Below, piece after piece: positions 22,050 through 29,240 of a stretch of DNA of 64,000 nt. Each line of letters opens with the position of its first letter. The stretch's first letter is position 1. Origin of the DNA: Deltaproteobacteria bacterium. Lineage in GTDB: Bacteria; Desulfobacterota; Desulfuromonadia; Desulfuromonadales; Geopsychrobacteraceae. A program made the translations under genes and the position numbers. Where the stretch lies: the NCBI GenBank assembly GCA_024280485.1, contig JAJRQB010000014.1:1-64000 (forward strand), written 5' to 3'. The notes below the pieces were generated by a model that saw only the letters and a list, made by a program, of their open reading frames with translations, was not told where the DNA came from and made no database searches.

Positions 22050-22187
22050 TCCCCCTCATCCGGCCTTTTACCACCTTCTCCCTTATGGAGAAGGAGAAGC
22101 CTGGTGCAAATATCATAATATTGATTTGTTTTTACCCTCTCCATGAGGACCCACGGGGCCTAAAGGAGAGGGTCAGGGTGAGGGGGA
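22050..22187. repeat. Intergenic CCCTCATCC / GGGTGAGGGG palindrome
   Basis: Two imperfect palindromes carry the phrases CCCCTCATCCGGCC, CCTTCTCCCT...GGAGAAGG and GAGAGGGTCAGGGTGAGGGG. A related single unit is at 42686-42734 behind cvfB. The pattern resembles a widespread proteobacterial intergenic repeat. It separates the peptide gene from the convergent TPR-like gene. No gene is seen from 21989 to 22252. Confidence 0.7.
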
Positions 22188-22252
22188 TAGACTGTCAGGA
22201 TAATGTGAATAACGACCGGGAACTCTGCCTCATACGGGTCTTAGATGATCAT

Positions 22253-23581
22253 TCAATCAGTGCCATCAGCAGATGGAGTGTTAGTTGTTGGCATCTCTTC
22301 TGAAATTTTAGTAGAGCTTTGAATTGATTTTTCAATTTTCTTAAACTGGTCGTGGACATCTGGATAGTAGATCTTCGACCAGGTCATCTCCTGAAGTTTT
22401 TCAATATAAGGCAGGGCCATTTTCTGATGCTTTGATGAGGCGAGGAAGTTGGCGGTCTACCATTTTATAAACGGGTTGTCTGGGAAGGCGGTCTCCGCAT
22501 GGTTGAGCATGGCAAGAGCGGCTGTTGGCTGCCCCTTTTCACGTGCACGATCATGAAGTATGAAATATTCCAGTGCATAGACTGGGTCTGAAGCAACCGC
22601 TTCAGACAAAGATTTGAGCGCCATACCGCCATTTTTTGTGCGGCTGTAAGACTTGTAGAGCAGGTAATTCAAGTGCGGGTTGTCTGGATAGTTCTTTTTC
22701 AGGCTGAGGAAGATGTCGTGAGCTCCTGCTGAAAGGAACATACTTTCGGTGTAGAGGGCGCTGTCAATTCCACTCCCTAATTGTTCAGTCTCCTCATTCA
22801 GGGATTGTGGATTATCGATCAGCTGCATCAGGCTGTCAGTCAGAAATCGCACGTCAAGCGAAATTGACCCCTGGACATTGCCTGAAGAGAGGGTCGCCAT
22901 TTTAATCGGCCATTTTTGATCCCGGATACTGGCGGCTTGCTCAAGCAGGGTTTGGAAAATTGGTGTTTTAATCGGGTTTATGTGCAAACCCTGGAAGTAG
23001 CTCAATTCAGCATGGAAAATTGCGGGCTGAGTGACTTCAATCGGATCGGCTAGTGAGCAGATGCGAATCGGGATGTTCTTGATCTTTGAGGAGATGCATT
23101 GCTTCTCCAGTGTCAGGTTCTCCAGATCGAGCAGTTCCTCAAGAGGGGAGTTCTCAACCGATTGAATGAATTGCGCTAAGGTCGGGAAGCTGGTTTCCGG
23201 TTTGATGGGTACAATCCAGAGGACTTCGGAAAACCAGTCAAGGTCAAGGGCCATTGTCAGTGATGACCCAGGAAAGAGCAGTGGGTCGCTGACCGGGTCG
23301 ACCGCTCTTTCGCGAATTTTATCGAGACTGGCATTCTCTATGAGTTTTCGTGCCTTCTGCTTGGCGGGGTCAGGGACGGGTTGCAGCAGAGGACTACTCG
23401 ATAGCAATATCAAAGACGGCCTTGAATCAGCTAGCTCGCGCCAGTAAAAGAGGGCTTCGGTATCGGCTTCTACCTTGTGACTGATTACTGGATCAGTGAA
23501 TAACAGCTGGAAAGGTTTTTCTGCAACGGCTGTAAGGGGAGTGAAGATAAGGATGCAAAAAAGAAGTAAGCGGTTAATCAT
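22253..23581 (-). pseudogene. Exported TPR-like protein interrupted by an in-frame TAG
   Basis: The reading frame starts at 23581 (AGGGA seven bases upstream; signal peptide ending AVA-E) and codes for 374 residues to a TAG at 22457-22459. The same frame then stays open for another 67 codons to a TGA at 22253. The extension reads as normal protein (TANFLASSKHQKMALPYIEK then LQEMTWSKIYYPDVHDQFKK) and continues the helical TPR-like pattern of the residues just before the stop (DNPHLNYLLYKSYSRTKN ... AMLNHAETAFPDNPFIKW). The N-terminal two thirds is not a family I recognise. It could be a point-mutated gene, a functional shorter protein, or a readthrough product. The function is unknown. Confidence 0.7.
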
Positions 23582-23632
23582 TGATTTCCCTGTCTGCTGT
23601 GACGGATAGATTGATGAAGCGTCAGAACTCAT

Positions 23633-24186
23633 TTAAGACTGACAGTATGTGGTGCAGCTGGAATCATATCTTATGTAATGATTCAGTGAAATAGAAACTA
23701 GAGAATTTACAGACGAGATCTCCAGGAGACTGTCGGACTAATCGAGCTGAAGTGAAAATTTGGAAATTTGAGAACAGGTTTTGGCTCGGTTGCAGGCTCA
23801 TGGATGTAGCTATGATGCAAAATAGAGCCCTCCTAAACTTTGGTTGATAGCTTCAGTCATCGTCAATCCTCATTTCGCGAAATTTCTCTGCAATTTGAGT
23901 GGCTAACAATGGATTCAGGATCAAAAGCCTTCAGCCACGGGGAAGGCGTAAAGCAAAAATGGATGGTCTGTCAGGATTGCTTTTGGCTTATCCCCGTGAA
24001 AAGTTTATGTTTTCCTCCGTGTTCCCCGTGGCTAACTAAGATTTGAAGGTCAAAAGTTTTCAGCCACGGGACACACGGGGTGCCACGGAGAAGGCGGTAA
24101 GCAAGAATGGATGGTCTGTCTGGAGATCGGGGACACATTAGTAATGTGACCCGATCTTTATCTCAACTTCAGTTATGTTGACAACT
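23633..24186. other. Gene-free stretch with local repeats
   Basis: No gene can be supported here. Two related copies of a block with CAGCCACGGG, AAGGCG and GCAA.AATGGATGGTCTGTC lie at 23921-23976 and 24051-24120. Near 23715 is a degenerate match to the end of the MITE-like element at 24922 (AGGAGACTGTC). The stretch looks like insertion debris bordering the toxin-antitoxin island. Confidence 0.6.
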
Positions 24187-24441
24187 CTAGCGATAGGCCT
24201 TTTTACGATGAGCAATACGAAGGACAAGCACCAAAATTTCTCCTTCGTTGATTTCATAGATAACGCGAAAAGAGCCAACGCGAATTCGTCGTAACCCGGA
24301 AAGGTCGCCTTTGAGTAGTTTGCCGACATGTGGATTGCCCGCAAGGTTGTCTATGGCCTCAATCAGGCGTTTGCGATTTGTTTTGTCGAGCTTTTGAATT
24401 TCTTTGAGAGCGCTTCGTTTAATCTTGAGCGAGTAGGGCAC
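24187..24441 (-). CDS. RelE/ParE-family toxin
   Basis: An 84-residue basic protein with the RelE/ParE fold signature: N-terminal SLKIKRSALKEIQKLDKTNRKR, central GxLRRIRVGSFRVIYEI, C-terminal VLRIAHRKKAYR. The late R...HRKKAY residues are those that act as ribonuclease residues in RelE relatives. Its start overlaps the end of the antitoxin gene by 23 bases, the normal antitoxin-first layout for this pair. A ribosome-dependent mRNA interferase is the likely activity; gyrase poisoning (ParE) is the alternative. Confidence 0.88.
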   Translation of the reverse strand: MPYSLKIKRSALKEIQKLDKTNRKRLIEAIDNLAGNPHVGKLLKGDLSGLRRIRVGSFRVIYEINEGEILVLVLRIAHRKKAYR

Positions 24442-24640
24442 GGCGTGCCTCCTGCCAGTCGATGCTTTCGTCTAACGGGTCGCGTAGTCGCTCTATCGCT
24501 ACATAGATATCATCAAAATCTTCGATGTAGGCTTCGATGGCTTGGCGAATAATGTCGGCTCTGGAGCGGTGCAAGGTTTGTGCAGCACGATCAAGTGCCA
24601 GCACTACTTCATCGGGGAGCCGTGCCGTGACTTGAGACAT
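24419..24640 (-). CDS. Ribbon-helix-helix antitoxin
   Basis: A 73-residue protein from ATG 24640, chosen because GGAGG lies 5-6 bases upstream; a longer start at 24676 would add unneeded residues. The N-terminus QVTARLPDEVVLALDRAAQ with SRADIIRQAIEAYIED is a typical ribbon-helix-helix DNA-binding domain. The acidic C-terminus (DPLDESIDWQEARRALLAQD) would wrap the toxin. It should neutralise the overlapping RelE-like toxin and repress their shared promoter. Confidence 0.85.
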   Translation of the reverse strand: MSQVTARLPDEVVLALDRAAQTLHRSRADIIRQAIEAYIEDFDDIYVAIERLRDPLDESIDWQEARRALLAQD

Positions 24641-24699
24641 AAAGACCTCCGTTTCTGTGTTTAATGTCAATGACATTATGTGCGGTTACTGCACTTCCG

Positions 24700-24882
24700 T
24701 CAAGTTTTGAGATCTCCTTCGCCGAGGAAATAGCAACCTCGAAAAAAATACGTAACGAAAAAATGGTCGAGGCGGTCGAGCGTTACGGTTATTCACAAAA
24801 GGCTGTGGCTGATCATCTTGGGCTGCATTATTCGACGGTCAGTCGTCTGATTACTTGTGAAACAGCAAAAATGAAGACTTGA
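24700..24882 (+). pseudogene. C-terminal remnant of a REP-associated (Y1-type) transposase
   Basis: The translated segment FAEEIATSKKIRNEKMVEAV ... YGYSQKAVADHLGLHYSTVSRLI matches the helix-turn-helix tail that ends REP-associated/IS200-like Y1 transposases. The catalytic Y1 domain that should precede it is absent, because the antitoxin gene region abuts it. It is therefore a fragment left by an old insertion or deletion, next to the MITE-like element. Confidence 0.55.
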
Positions 24883-24921
24883 ACATCCCGGAGAGAATGC
24901 TGTGGTGGGTCCTCAAGGTTA

Positions 24922-25088
24922 CTAGGAGACTGTCCGAGAATAGGGGCCGTAGCGAGAAATCGACTGATTGAGGACAGATTTTCGCAAGTTTGAGAGCAAA
25001 TAGCACCGCTATTTGTCGAAAAGATGCGGGGATATGGGCGAGCAGGCGTTTTCGGAGCAGGTTCTTCTATTCTCGGACAGCCTCCTAG
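24922..25088. mobile_element. MITE-like element with 22-bp terminal inverted repeats
   Basis: A 167-bp stretch bounded by CTAGGAGACTGTCCGAGAAT(AG) at 24922-24943 and its inverse at 25067-25088, with one mismatch in 22 bases. It has no coding capacity. The right end supplies the TAG stop codon of the ParE-like toxin gene that ends at 25085. No clear target-site duplication is visible. A degenerate relative of one end lies near 23715. Confidence 0.7.
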
Positions 25089-25360
25089 CGTTCTTGTCGG
25101 GTATGCCAGAGTCTCAATACATAGATAGTTGATTGCTGAATTTCGTAACGAATTTCATAGTGACCGACAAGGATGCGCCGTACGTGACGAGGATGGAATG
25201 TCTCCAGCTTTTCACCGAGGTTTGGATGCTTCAGAAGGCGGGTTGGTGCCGCGGCCAGGGCTTGCACGGTTTGTGCTGCCGCCTGCTCGTTGACCGGTGC
25301 CAGGAATTCATAGAGGCGTGCCAGGTCTGACAGGCCCTTGCTGGTCCATTTCAGCTGCAT
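25085..25360 (-). CDS. ParE/RelE-family toxin
   Basis: A 91-residue toxin of the ParE/RelE superfamily (LKWTSKGLSDLARLYEFLAP ... LETFHPRHVRRILVGHYEIR ... IYVLRLWHTRQER). Its ATG overlaps the antitoxin stop as TAATG, so the two are translationally coupled. The final TAG lies inside the inverted repeat of the element at 24922-25088, so the natural C-terminus may have been trimmed or altered. The RLWHTRQ ending is nonetheless the usual end of the family. Confidence 0.88.
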   Translation of the reverse strand: MQLKWTSKGLSDLARLYEFLAPVNEQAAAQTVQALAAAPTRLLKHPNLGEKLETFHPRHVRRILVGHYEIRYEIQQSTIYVLRLWHTRQER

Positions 25361-25620
25361 TAGCGAGGAAGGTTGAGTGGTTGGTCGCTACCGAGACTGT
25401 TCGCCCATTCTTGCACGGCCTGCTGATCAATGACACGACCGGTATCGACATCTGCCAGTGCTTCCAAGGTCAGGCGGTTGCGTTCTTCTTCGAGATCCAC
25501 CCAGTCGGTCAGTGCTTGTTTTATGATCCAGCCCCGTGAGCGATCCAGGTGGGCTGCCATCTGGTCAACTTTTTGGGCAAGGGGCAATGGAACATGTGCG
25601 GTGATCACTTTGGTATTCAT
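25360..25620 (-). CDS. Ribbon-helix-helix antitoxin (CopG type)
   Basis: An 86-residue protein. The N-terminal TKVITAHVPLPLAQKVDQMA with DRSRGWIIKQALTDWVDLEE is a ribbon-helix-helix DNA-binding domain, and the acidic C-terminal half is the likely toxin-binding arm. GGAG lies upstream of ATG 25620. It precedes and overlaps the ParE-like toxin by one base. Probably represses its own promoter in the AT-rich sequence upstream (25621-25680). Confidence 0.87.
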   Translation of the reverse strand: MNTKVITAHVPLPLAQKVDQMAAHLDRSRGWIIKQALTDWVDLEEERNRLTLEALADVDTGRVIDQQAVQEWANSLGSDQPLNLPR

Positions 25621-26052
25621 AATCTAATCTCCTTTAATCATTTATAATCATAACGATTGGTTTTGGTGGTGTCAATGTCCGCGCGCCTTTTGAGCTGAGT
25701 CAGAAACATTCAGCCAGCGTCATATGGGGAAGGCTTGTTTATGGGAGGCGTCCGGACTATCCATAAACTGACTGCAATCTCGGATGTATGGCCCAGATTT
25801 CTGCTTTTTTTCGGCACATTGCTATGATACTGAGTTCTCATGTGTCCCAACCTCTGGTCTCAAACTTCCAAATATTCGTTATGGTCCGAATACCGACAGC
25901 TTGCAAGGTTTGGACTTCCCCCGTGTTCCCCTTGGCAAAATCAGGCTGTTCGATGTTTTTTTAAACACCCGCAGGACAGGGTCGAAATTTGAGAAGCTGT
26001 TGGCGGGGATTGCGGTGGACTAAATGTGGTGCCTGCTGTGAGGAGTGGTTGT
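25621..26052. other. Gene-free stretch
   Basis: I see no supportable gene. It contains another short CCCGTGTTCCCC-type phrase (about 25920-25936), similar to the debris at 23633-24186, which suggests a common origin of the sequence around these toxin-antitoxin loci. Confidence 0.5.
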
Positions 26053-26394
26053 CTAACTTTTTTCTTGGCGTAAAATGTGTTCGATCTGCTGGTGCAAGGC
26101 GGGAATCTTGTTCGTGATGATATCCCAGACTAGTTCAAAATCGACGCTGAAGTAGCCGTGAATCAATCTATTCCTGGTCGCGGCCATCTTTCTCCATTCG
26201 ACGTCTGGGTAGTTCTCTTGCAGATCTATCGGGATGTTTTTAACCGCTTCACCGATGATTTCAAGGCTGCGGATAAATGCCCGCTGTAAAACAGGGTCAC
26301 GCTGAAGTTGGTCAAAGTTGATACCTGCCGAGTTTTCAATAAGAAAATACGTCTCGTCCAGGATGTGATGAAGATAATTAGTGGATGGTTTCAT
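26053..26394 (-). CDS. hepT: HEPN-domain toxin HepT
   Basis: A 113-residue HEPN/DUF86 protein. The catalytic RX4HXY motif is intact as RNRLIHGYF near the C-terminal third. HepT is an RNase toxin that its partner MntA silences by AMPylation near this motif (known family behaviour). ATG 26394 overlaps the mntA-like gene by 17 bases; GTG 26406 is an alternative start. Neither has a strong Shine-Dalgarno, which fits coupled translation. Confidence 0.88.
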   Translation of the reverse strand: MKPSTNYLHHILDETYFLIENSAGINFDQLQRDPVLQRAFIRSLEIIGEAVKNIPIDLQENYPDVEWRKMAATRNRLIHGYFSVDFELVWDIITNKIPALHQQIEHILRQEKS

Positions 26395-26677
26395 ACTGGA
26401 CTTCACGCAGGATTTGCTCTTTGAGATGAGGGCTGAGGGATTCAGGGGTTAATAGATCAACTTTTTTATGGAACAAATCTTCGAGAAAAAAACAAAGGTC
26501 AATATAGTTGTCATAATTTTTTTGTCCATGGACAAACTCGACGAGAAAATCGAGGTCACTTTCTGCTGTTGCATCACCGCGAGATTGAGAACCGAAGAGG
26601 CCTATTTGTTGAACGCCGAATTGGCTCAGTTTTACTTTGTTTTGGCGGATAATTTTGAATATTTCATTTGCGCTCAT
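26378..26677 (-). CDS. mntA: MntA-type nucleotidyltransferase antitoxin
   Basis: A 99-residue minimal nucleotidyltransferase. The GSX10DXD signature is intact (GS at the GLFGSQSRGD segment, then DLD ten residues on), with a further acidic residue in KKVDLL. ATG 26677 is chosen because GGAGGAGG lies just upstream. It should AMPylate and silence HepT, encoded directly downstream and overlapping. Confidence 0.9.
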   Translation of the reverse strand: MSANEIFKIIRQNKVKLSQFGVQQIGLFGSQSRGDATAESDLDFLVEFVHGQKNYDNYIDLCFFLEDLFHKKVDLLTPESLSPHLKEQILREVQYETIH

Positions 26678-26770
26678 GTCAGCCTCCTCCGTGGATTCTA
26701 GCAGAAGACTTGGGGTCGTGCCAGAAAGAAGCATTTAAGCTCTAAAAGCATTCAACCGCGAGGCAAAAAA

Positions 26771-27099
26771 TCAGCTTTTAAGGTCAATCAACGCAGCTTC
26801 GAGCGGCAGCAATTCAGTTTCTATGACCTGCTAGACAAGTTCGATATCGATGCCACCGAGATATTCATGGACAAGGATGTTGCGAAAACCGGCGATACCT
26901 CACCAGTTGATCTCTGGGTGTAATGATTTAGCTTTTTCTGAAAGATGCTTACTTGATTAAGCCATAGTCTGCATTACCCGAAGTACTGCATCCTGGACCA
27001 ACGAGTCTTTTCATGCTGCATCTCCGAATAAGCTCTTATCCGCTCGATACACTCCAGCATATGAAGTATGTAGGTCTGGTCACGATCAGTCGAGGTCAC
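26771..27099 (-). pseudogene. Decayed HepT toxin
   Basis: The GTG at 27099 overlaps the upstream mntA stop (GTGA) and starts TSTDRDQTYILHMLECIERI, a clear HepT N-terminus. A frameshift near 27010 then moves the homology to another frame. That frame contains VQDAVLRVMQTMA, SSKHLSEKAKSLHPEINW, the catalytic-type RNILVHEY and TELLPLEAALIDLKS, separated by three in-frame stops (TAA, TGA, TAG). The toxin is therefore dead, while its antitoxin partner is intact. Confidence 0.82.
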
Positions 27100-27380
27100 A
27101 GTTCTTTTGCCTCATTGAGGATTTTGTCGCGGATGGCACTATGCAGGGAGCCGGGGGTGACAAGATCTACCCGTCTGCCGAGTAGGTCCTGAAGGTCCAT
27201 AAGAAGACTTCCAAGGGCGAAGGCTGACTGTCCTTTTTCCATTTCAACCAGAAAATCGACATCGCTTGTTGGGCTGGCATCATCTCTCACCATCGATCCG
27301 AACAGTTTGATATTTTTTGCCCCACTGGCACTGGCAAGGTCGCGTATCTGCTGACGGTGGTTTTCAATCAGTTGGTTCAT
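27096..27380 (-). CDS. MntA-type nucleotidyltransferase, orphaned
   Basis: A 94-residue nucleotidyltransferase with an intact GSX10DXD motif (KLFGSMVRDD then DVD) and VDLVTP. ATG 27380 is supported by GGAG seven bases upstream. It overlaps the broken hepT by the GTGA junction. With the toxin inactivated it may have no job, or may cross-act on the intact HepT 0.7 kb away; the latter is speculation. Confidence 0.85.
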   Translation of the reverse strand: MNQLIENHRQQIRDLASASGAKNIKLFGSMVRDDASPTSDVDFLVEMEKGQSAFALGSLLMDLQDLLGRRVDLVTPGSLHSAIRDKILNEAKEL

Positions 27381-27506
27381 GCGGCGCTCCATTGGTAATG
27401 GCCAAGCAGCTAAAAGTCTACCATAGCATTTCATGAAGGTTCCAGTACTTAAGAATGAAGTGTTTAGTTGTTGAAAGTTTAGGGTGTAGGTTGGATTCAG
27501 TTCAAT

Positions 27507-28871
27507 TCAATCAACCTCGATTCCCATTCTACGAAATCTTTCAGCCAGCTCCCGTTGTGCATTCCCCTCACCATGAACAAGACGGATATGTGCGGGCCTT
27601 ATTCTCATCCGTTTGATGAAATTATAGAGGTTCTGCTGGTCAGCATGAGCAGAATAACCACTGAGATTATGAACCTGTGCGTGGATATCGATCTTTTGCC
27701 CATCGAGATAGACATAGCCACCTTGTGGGCCGTACTGTTGAATATCTCGCCCTGGTGTTCCCGAGGCCTGATATCCGCTGAACAGGACATCGGTTCTTGA
27801 ATCGCCAAGCAGGGCTTTGAGGTAGTTGACAATCCGTCCCCCGCTGCACATCCCGGAAGCTGCGATCACCACGCATGGATGACCCCGTCGTTGCAGGTAG
27901 TCGACGGTTTGAAGATGATCCCGATGGCTGTCGATGGTGGTCAACTGCTCGAAGTTCAAAGGATGGCGGCCGGAGCGAAGTCTCTTTTGTGCCTCGGCAT
28001 CCCAGAAGGGACGCAGCTTACGGTAGAGTTTGTTGAAGCGACTGGCCAACGGTGAATCGACAATGATCTCTAGCTCTTGCCAGGGAAGATTGCGCCGTGC
28101 AAGTTGATCTTGGTTGCGGTGAATGATCTCTTCGAGCTCGTAGAGTAGTTCCTGGGTGCGGCCGATCGAAAAGGCGGGTATCAGAATCGCACCCCGGTAG
28201 GCCAGCGCCCGTTCGGTAATCTGTTGCAGTCGCTCTCGGCGTTCCTTGCGGCCCTGATGTTGGCGATTTCCGTAGGTGCTTTCAAGAACAACCAGATCGG
28301 CACGGTAGGCTGGTTTGGGTGCGGGGAGTAGTGGCGCATAGGGTGCGCCGAGATCCCCGGAGAAGATAATCCTTTTCAGCCCTGCAGTGGTCACAGCATC
28401 GCACTCGACAAAAGCCGATCCGAGGATGTGCCCGGCTGGTTGCAGGCGTATTTTGAGTGCAGATTTTCCAGCTATATGATGCCATTGGCCGTAGGCTAGC
28501 GGCACGAGTTGTTTTTTGATCTTGCGCAGTAACTGGTCGATCAGCGGCTGCTTACGGGTGATAGCGATGCGGATCGCGTCTTCTAGGACTTCGGGCAGCA
28601 GAATCGCGGAGGGCTGACTGCAGTAGATCGGCCCTTTGAAACCAGCGGCCAACAGATAGGGCAATCTTCCACAGTGATCAATATGCACGTGGGTAAGGAC
28701 CAGTGCACGTAGATGCTCGACAGCGAAGTCGATCTCGGGAGGACTCTGATCTGTTCCCTGACTAAGACCACAGTCGATCAGGAGTCCAGAATTGTCTTCA
28801 AGCCGAAGTTCGTGGCAGCTGCCGGTGACCTGGAAACGGCCGCCATGATGGATGAATGGATCCTTCTTCAT
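27507..28871 (-). CDS. Beta-CASP metallo-beta-lactamase RNase (YSH1/CPSF type)
   Basis: A 454-residue zinc-dependent nuclease-like protein. The metallo-beta-lactamase motifs are visible: HVHIDHCGRLP (metal site), HILGSAFVE, SGDLG. The beta-CASP motifs are too: ESTYG, SGMCSGGR and SAHAD with the terminal LVHGE. Length fits the family. Members cleave or trim RNA as endo/5'-exonucleases. A run of G (GGGGGG) serves as the ribosome binding site. It stands alone on its strand and is divergent from the peptide gene at 29077. Confidence 0.92.
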   Translation of the reverse strand: MKKDPFIHHGGRFQVTGSCHELRLEDNSGLLIDCGLSQGTDQSPPEIDFAVEHLRALVLTHVHIDHCGRLPYLLAAGFKGPIYCSQPSAILLPEVLEDAIRIAITRKQPLIDQLLRKIKKQLVPLAYGQWHHIAGKSALKIRLQPAGHILGSAFVECDAVTTAGLKRIIFSGDLGAPYAPLLPAPKPAYRADLVVLESTYGNRQHQGRKERRERLQQITERALAYRGAILIPAFSIGRTQELLYELEEIIHRNQDQLARRNLPWQELEIIVDSPLASRFNKLYRKLRPFWDAEAQKRLRSGRHPLNFEQLTTIDSHRDHLQTVDYLQRRGHPCVVIAASGMCSGGRIVNYLKALLGDSRTDVLFSGYQASGTPGRDIQQYGPQGGYVYLDGQKIDIHAQVHNLSGYSAHADQQNLYNFIKRMRIRPAHIRLVHGEGNAQRELAERFRRMGIEVD

Positions 28872-28915
28872 GTCCCCCCCTCTTTTATATAAATAGAAGT
28901 GTAAGTTCTGATTTA

Positions 28916-28944
28916 TTGATTGACTGGTTTATATTTTGCATAAT
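28916..28944 (+). promoter_or_regulatory. Predicted sigma-70 promoter of peptide copy 2
   Basis: TTGATT at 28916-28921 and CATAAT at 28939-28944 are separated by 17 bases. This would give a leader of about 125 bases before the peptide start at 29077. Prediction only. Confidence 0.4.
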
Positions 28945-29076
28945 CAACGACTGTCGGTATAATTTCAACAGAATAGTGGAAATCTGCCGTGAAAAGAAGT
29001 AGACTTTCAATCTGGATTCCGTTTTATAACCGAATGACAACGGTAGAACTAATAACCGCATAACAGGGAGGCAAAG

Positions 29077-29133
29077 ATGAAAAAGTACATGAAGCCTAAG
29101 GTCGTGGGTAGCAGCAACGTTCACCCCTGCTAA
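29077..29133 (+). CDS. 18-residue peptide ending GSSNVHPC, copy 2
   Basis: Encodes MKKYMKPKVVGSSNVHPC, with GGGAGG five bases upstream and a terminator 26 bases downstream. It is the same length as copy 1 at 21871 and shares 13 of 18 positions, with conservative changes (K/R, V/I) at most others. At DNA level the differences include synonymous changes (for example CAT/CAC His codons), which is what selection on the peptide predicts. It appears to be its own transcription unit, unlike copy 1. Confidence 0.75.
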   Translation: MKKYMKPKVVGSSNVHPC

Positions 29134-29159
29134 GGCAGAAAAACAGCTTGAAATGACTT

Positions 29160-29183
29160 AAGGTCGGGTTTTCCCGGCCTTTT
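29160..29183 (+). terminator. Terminator after peptide copy 2
   Basis: GGTCGGG and CCCGGCC pair around a TTTT loop and are followed by TTTT. The core matches the terminator of peptide copy 1. Confidence 0.85.
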
Positions 29184-29240
29184 GTCGTTTGTGCTAAAAT
29201 GCCAGCTCAAATACGTGTTTTTGGGGAGGATTAAGATTCT

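Noticed and set aside
22457-22459. Pyrrolysine as the reading of the TAG
   Set aside because: The protein is not a methylamine methyltransferase and no pyl genes are visible; a nonsense mutation is simpler. Kept only as an alternative.
23840-24046. A 68-codon frame in the gene-free stretch
   Set aside because: It lies across the local repeat and has no motif or ribosome binding site.
24052-24123. A CRISPR-like array suggested by repeated CAGCCACGGG blocks
   Set aside because: Only two copies with unequal length and no regular spacers or cas genes.
25784-26023. A 79-codon frame between the toxin-antitoxin loci
   Set aside because: Composition and lack of ribosome binding site suggest non-coding debris, sharing a phrase with other debris nearby.
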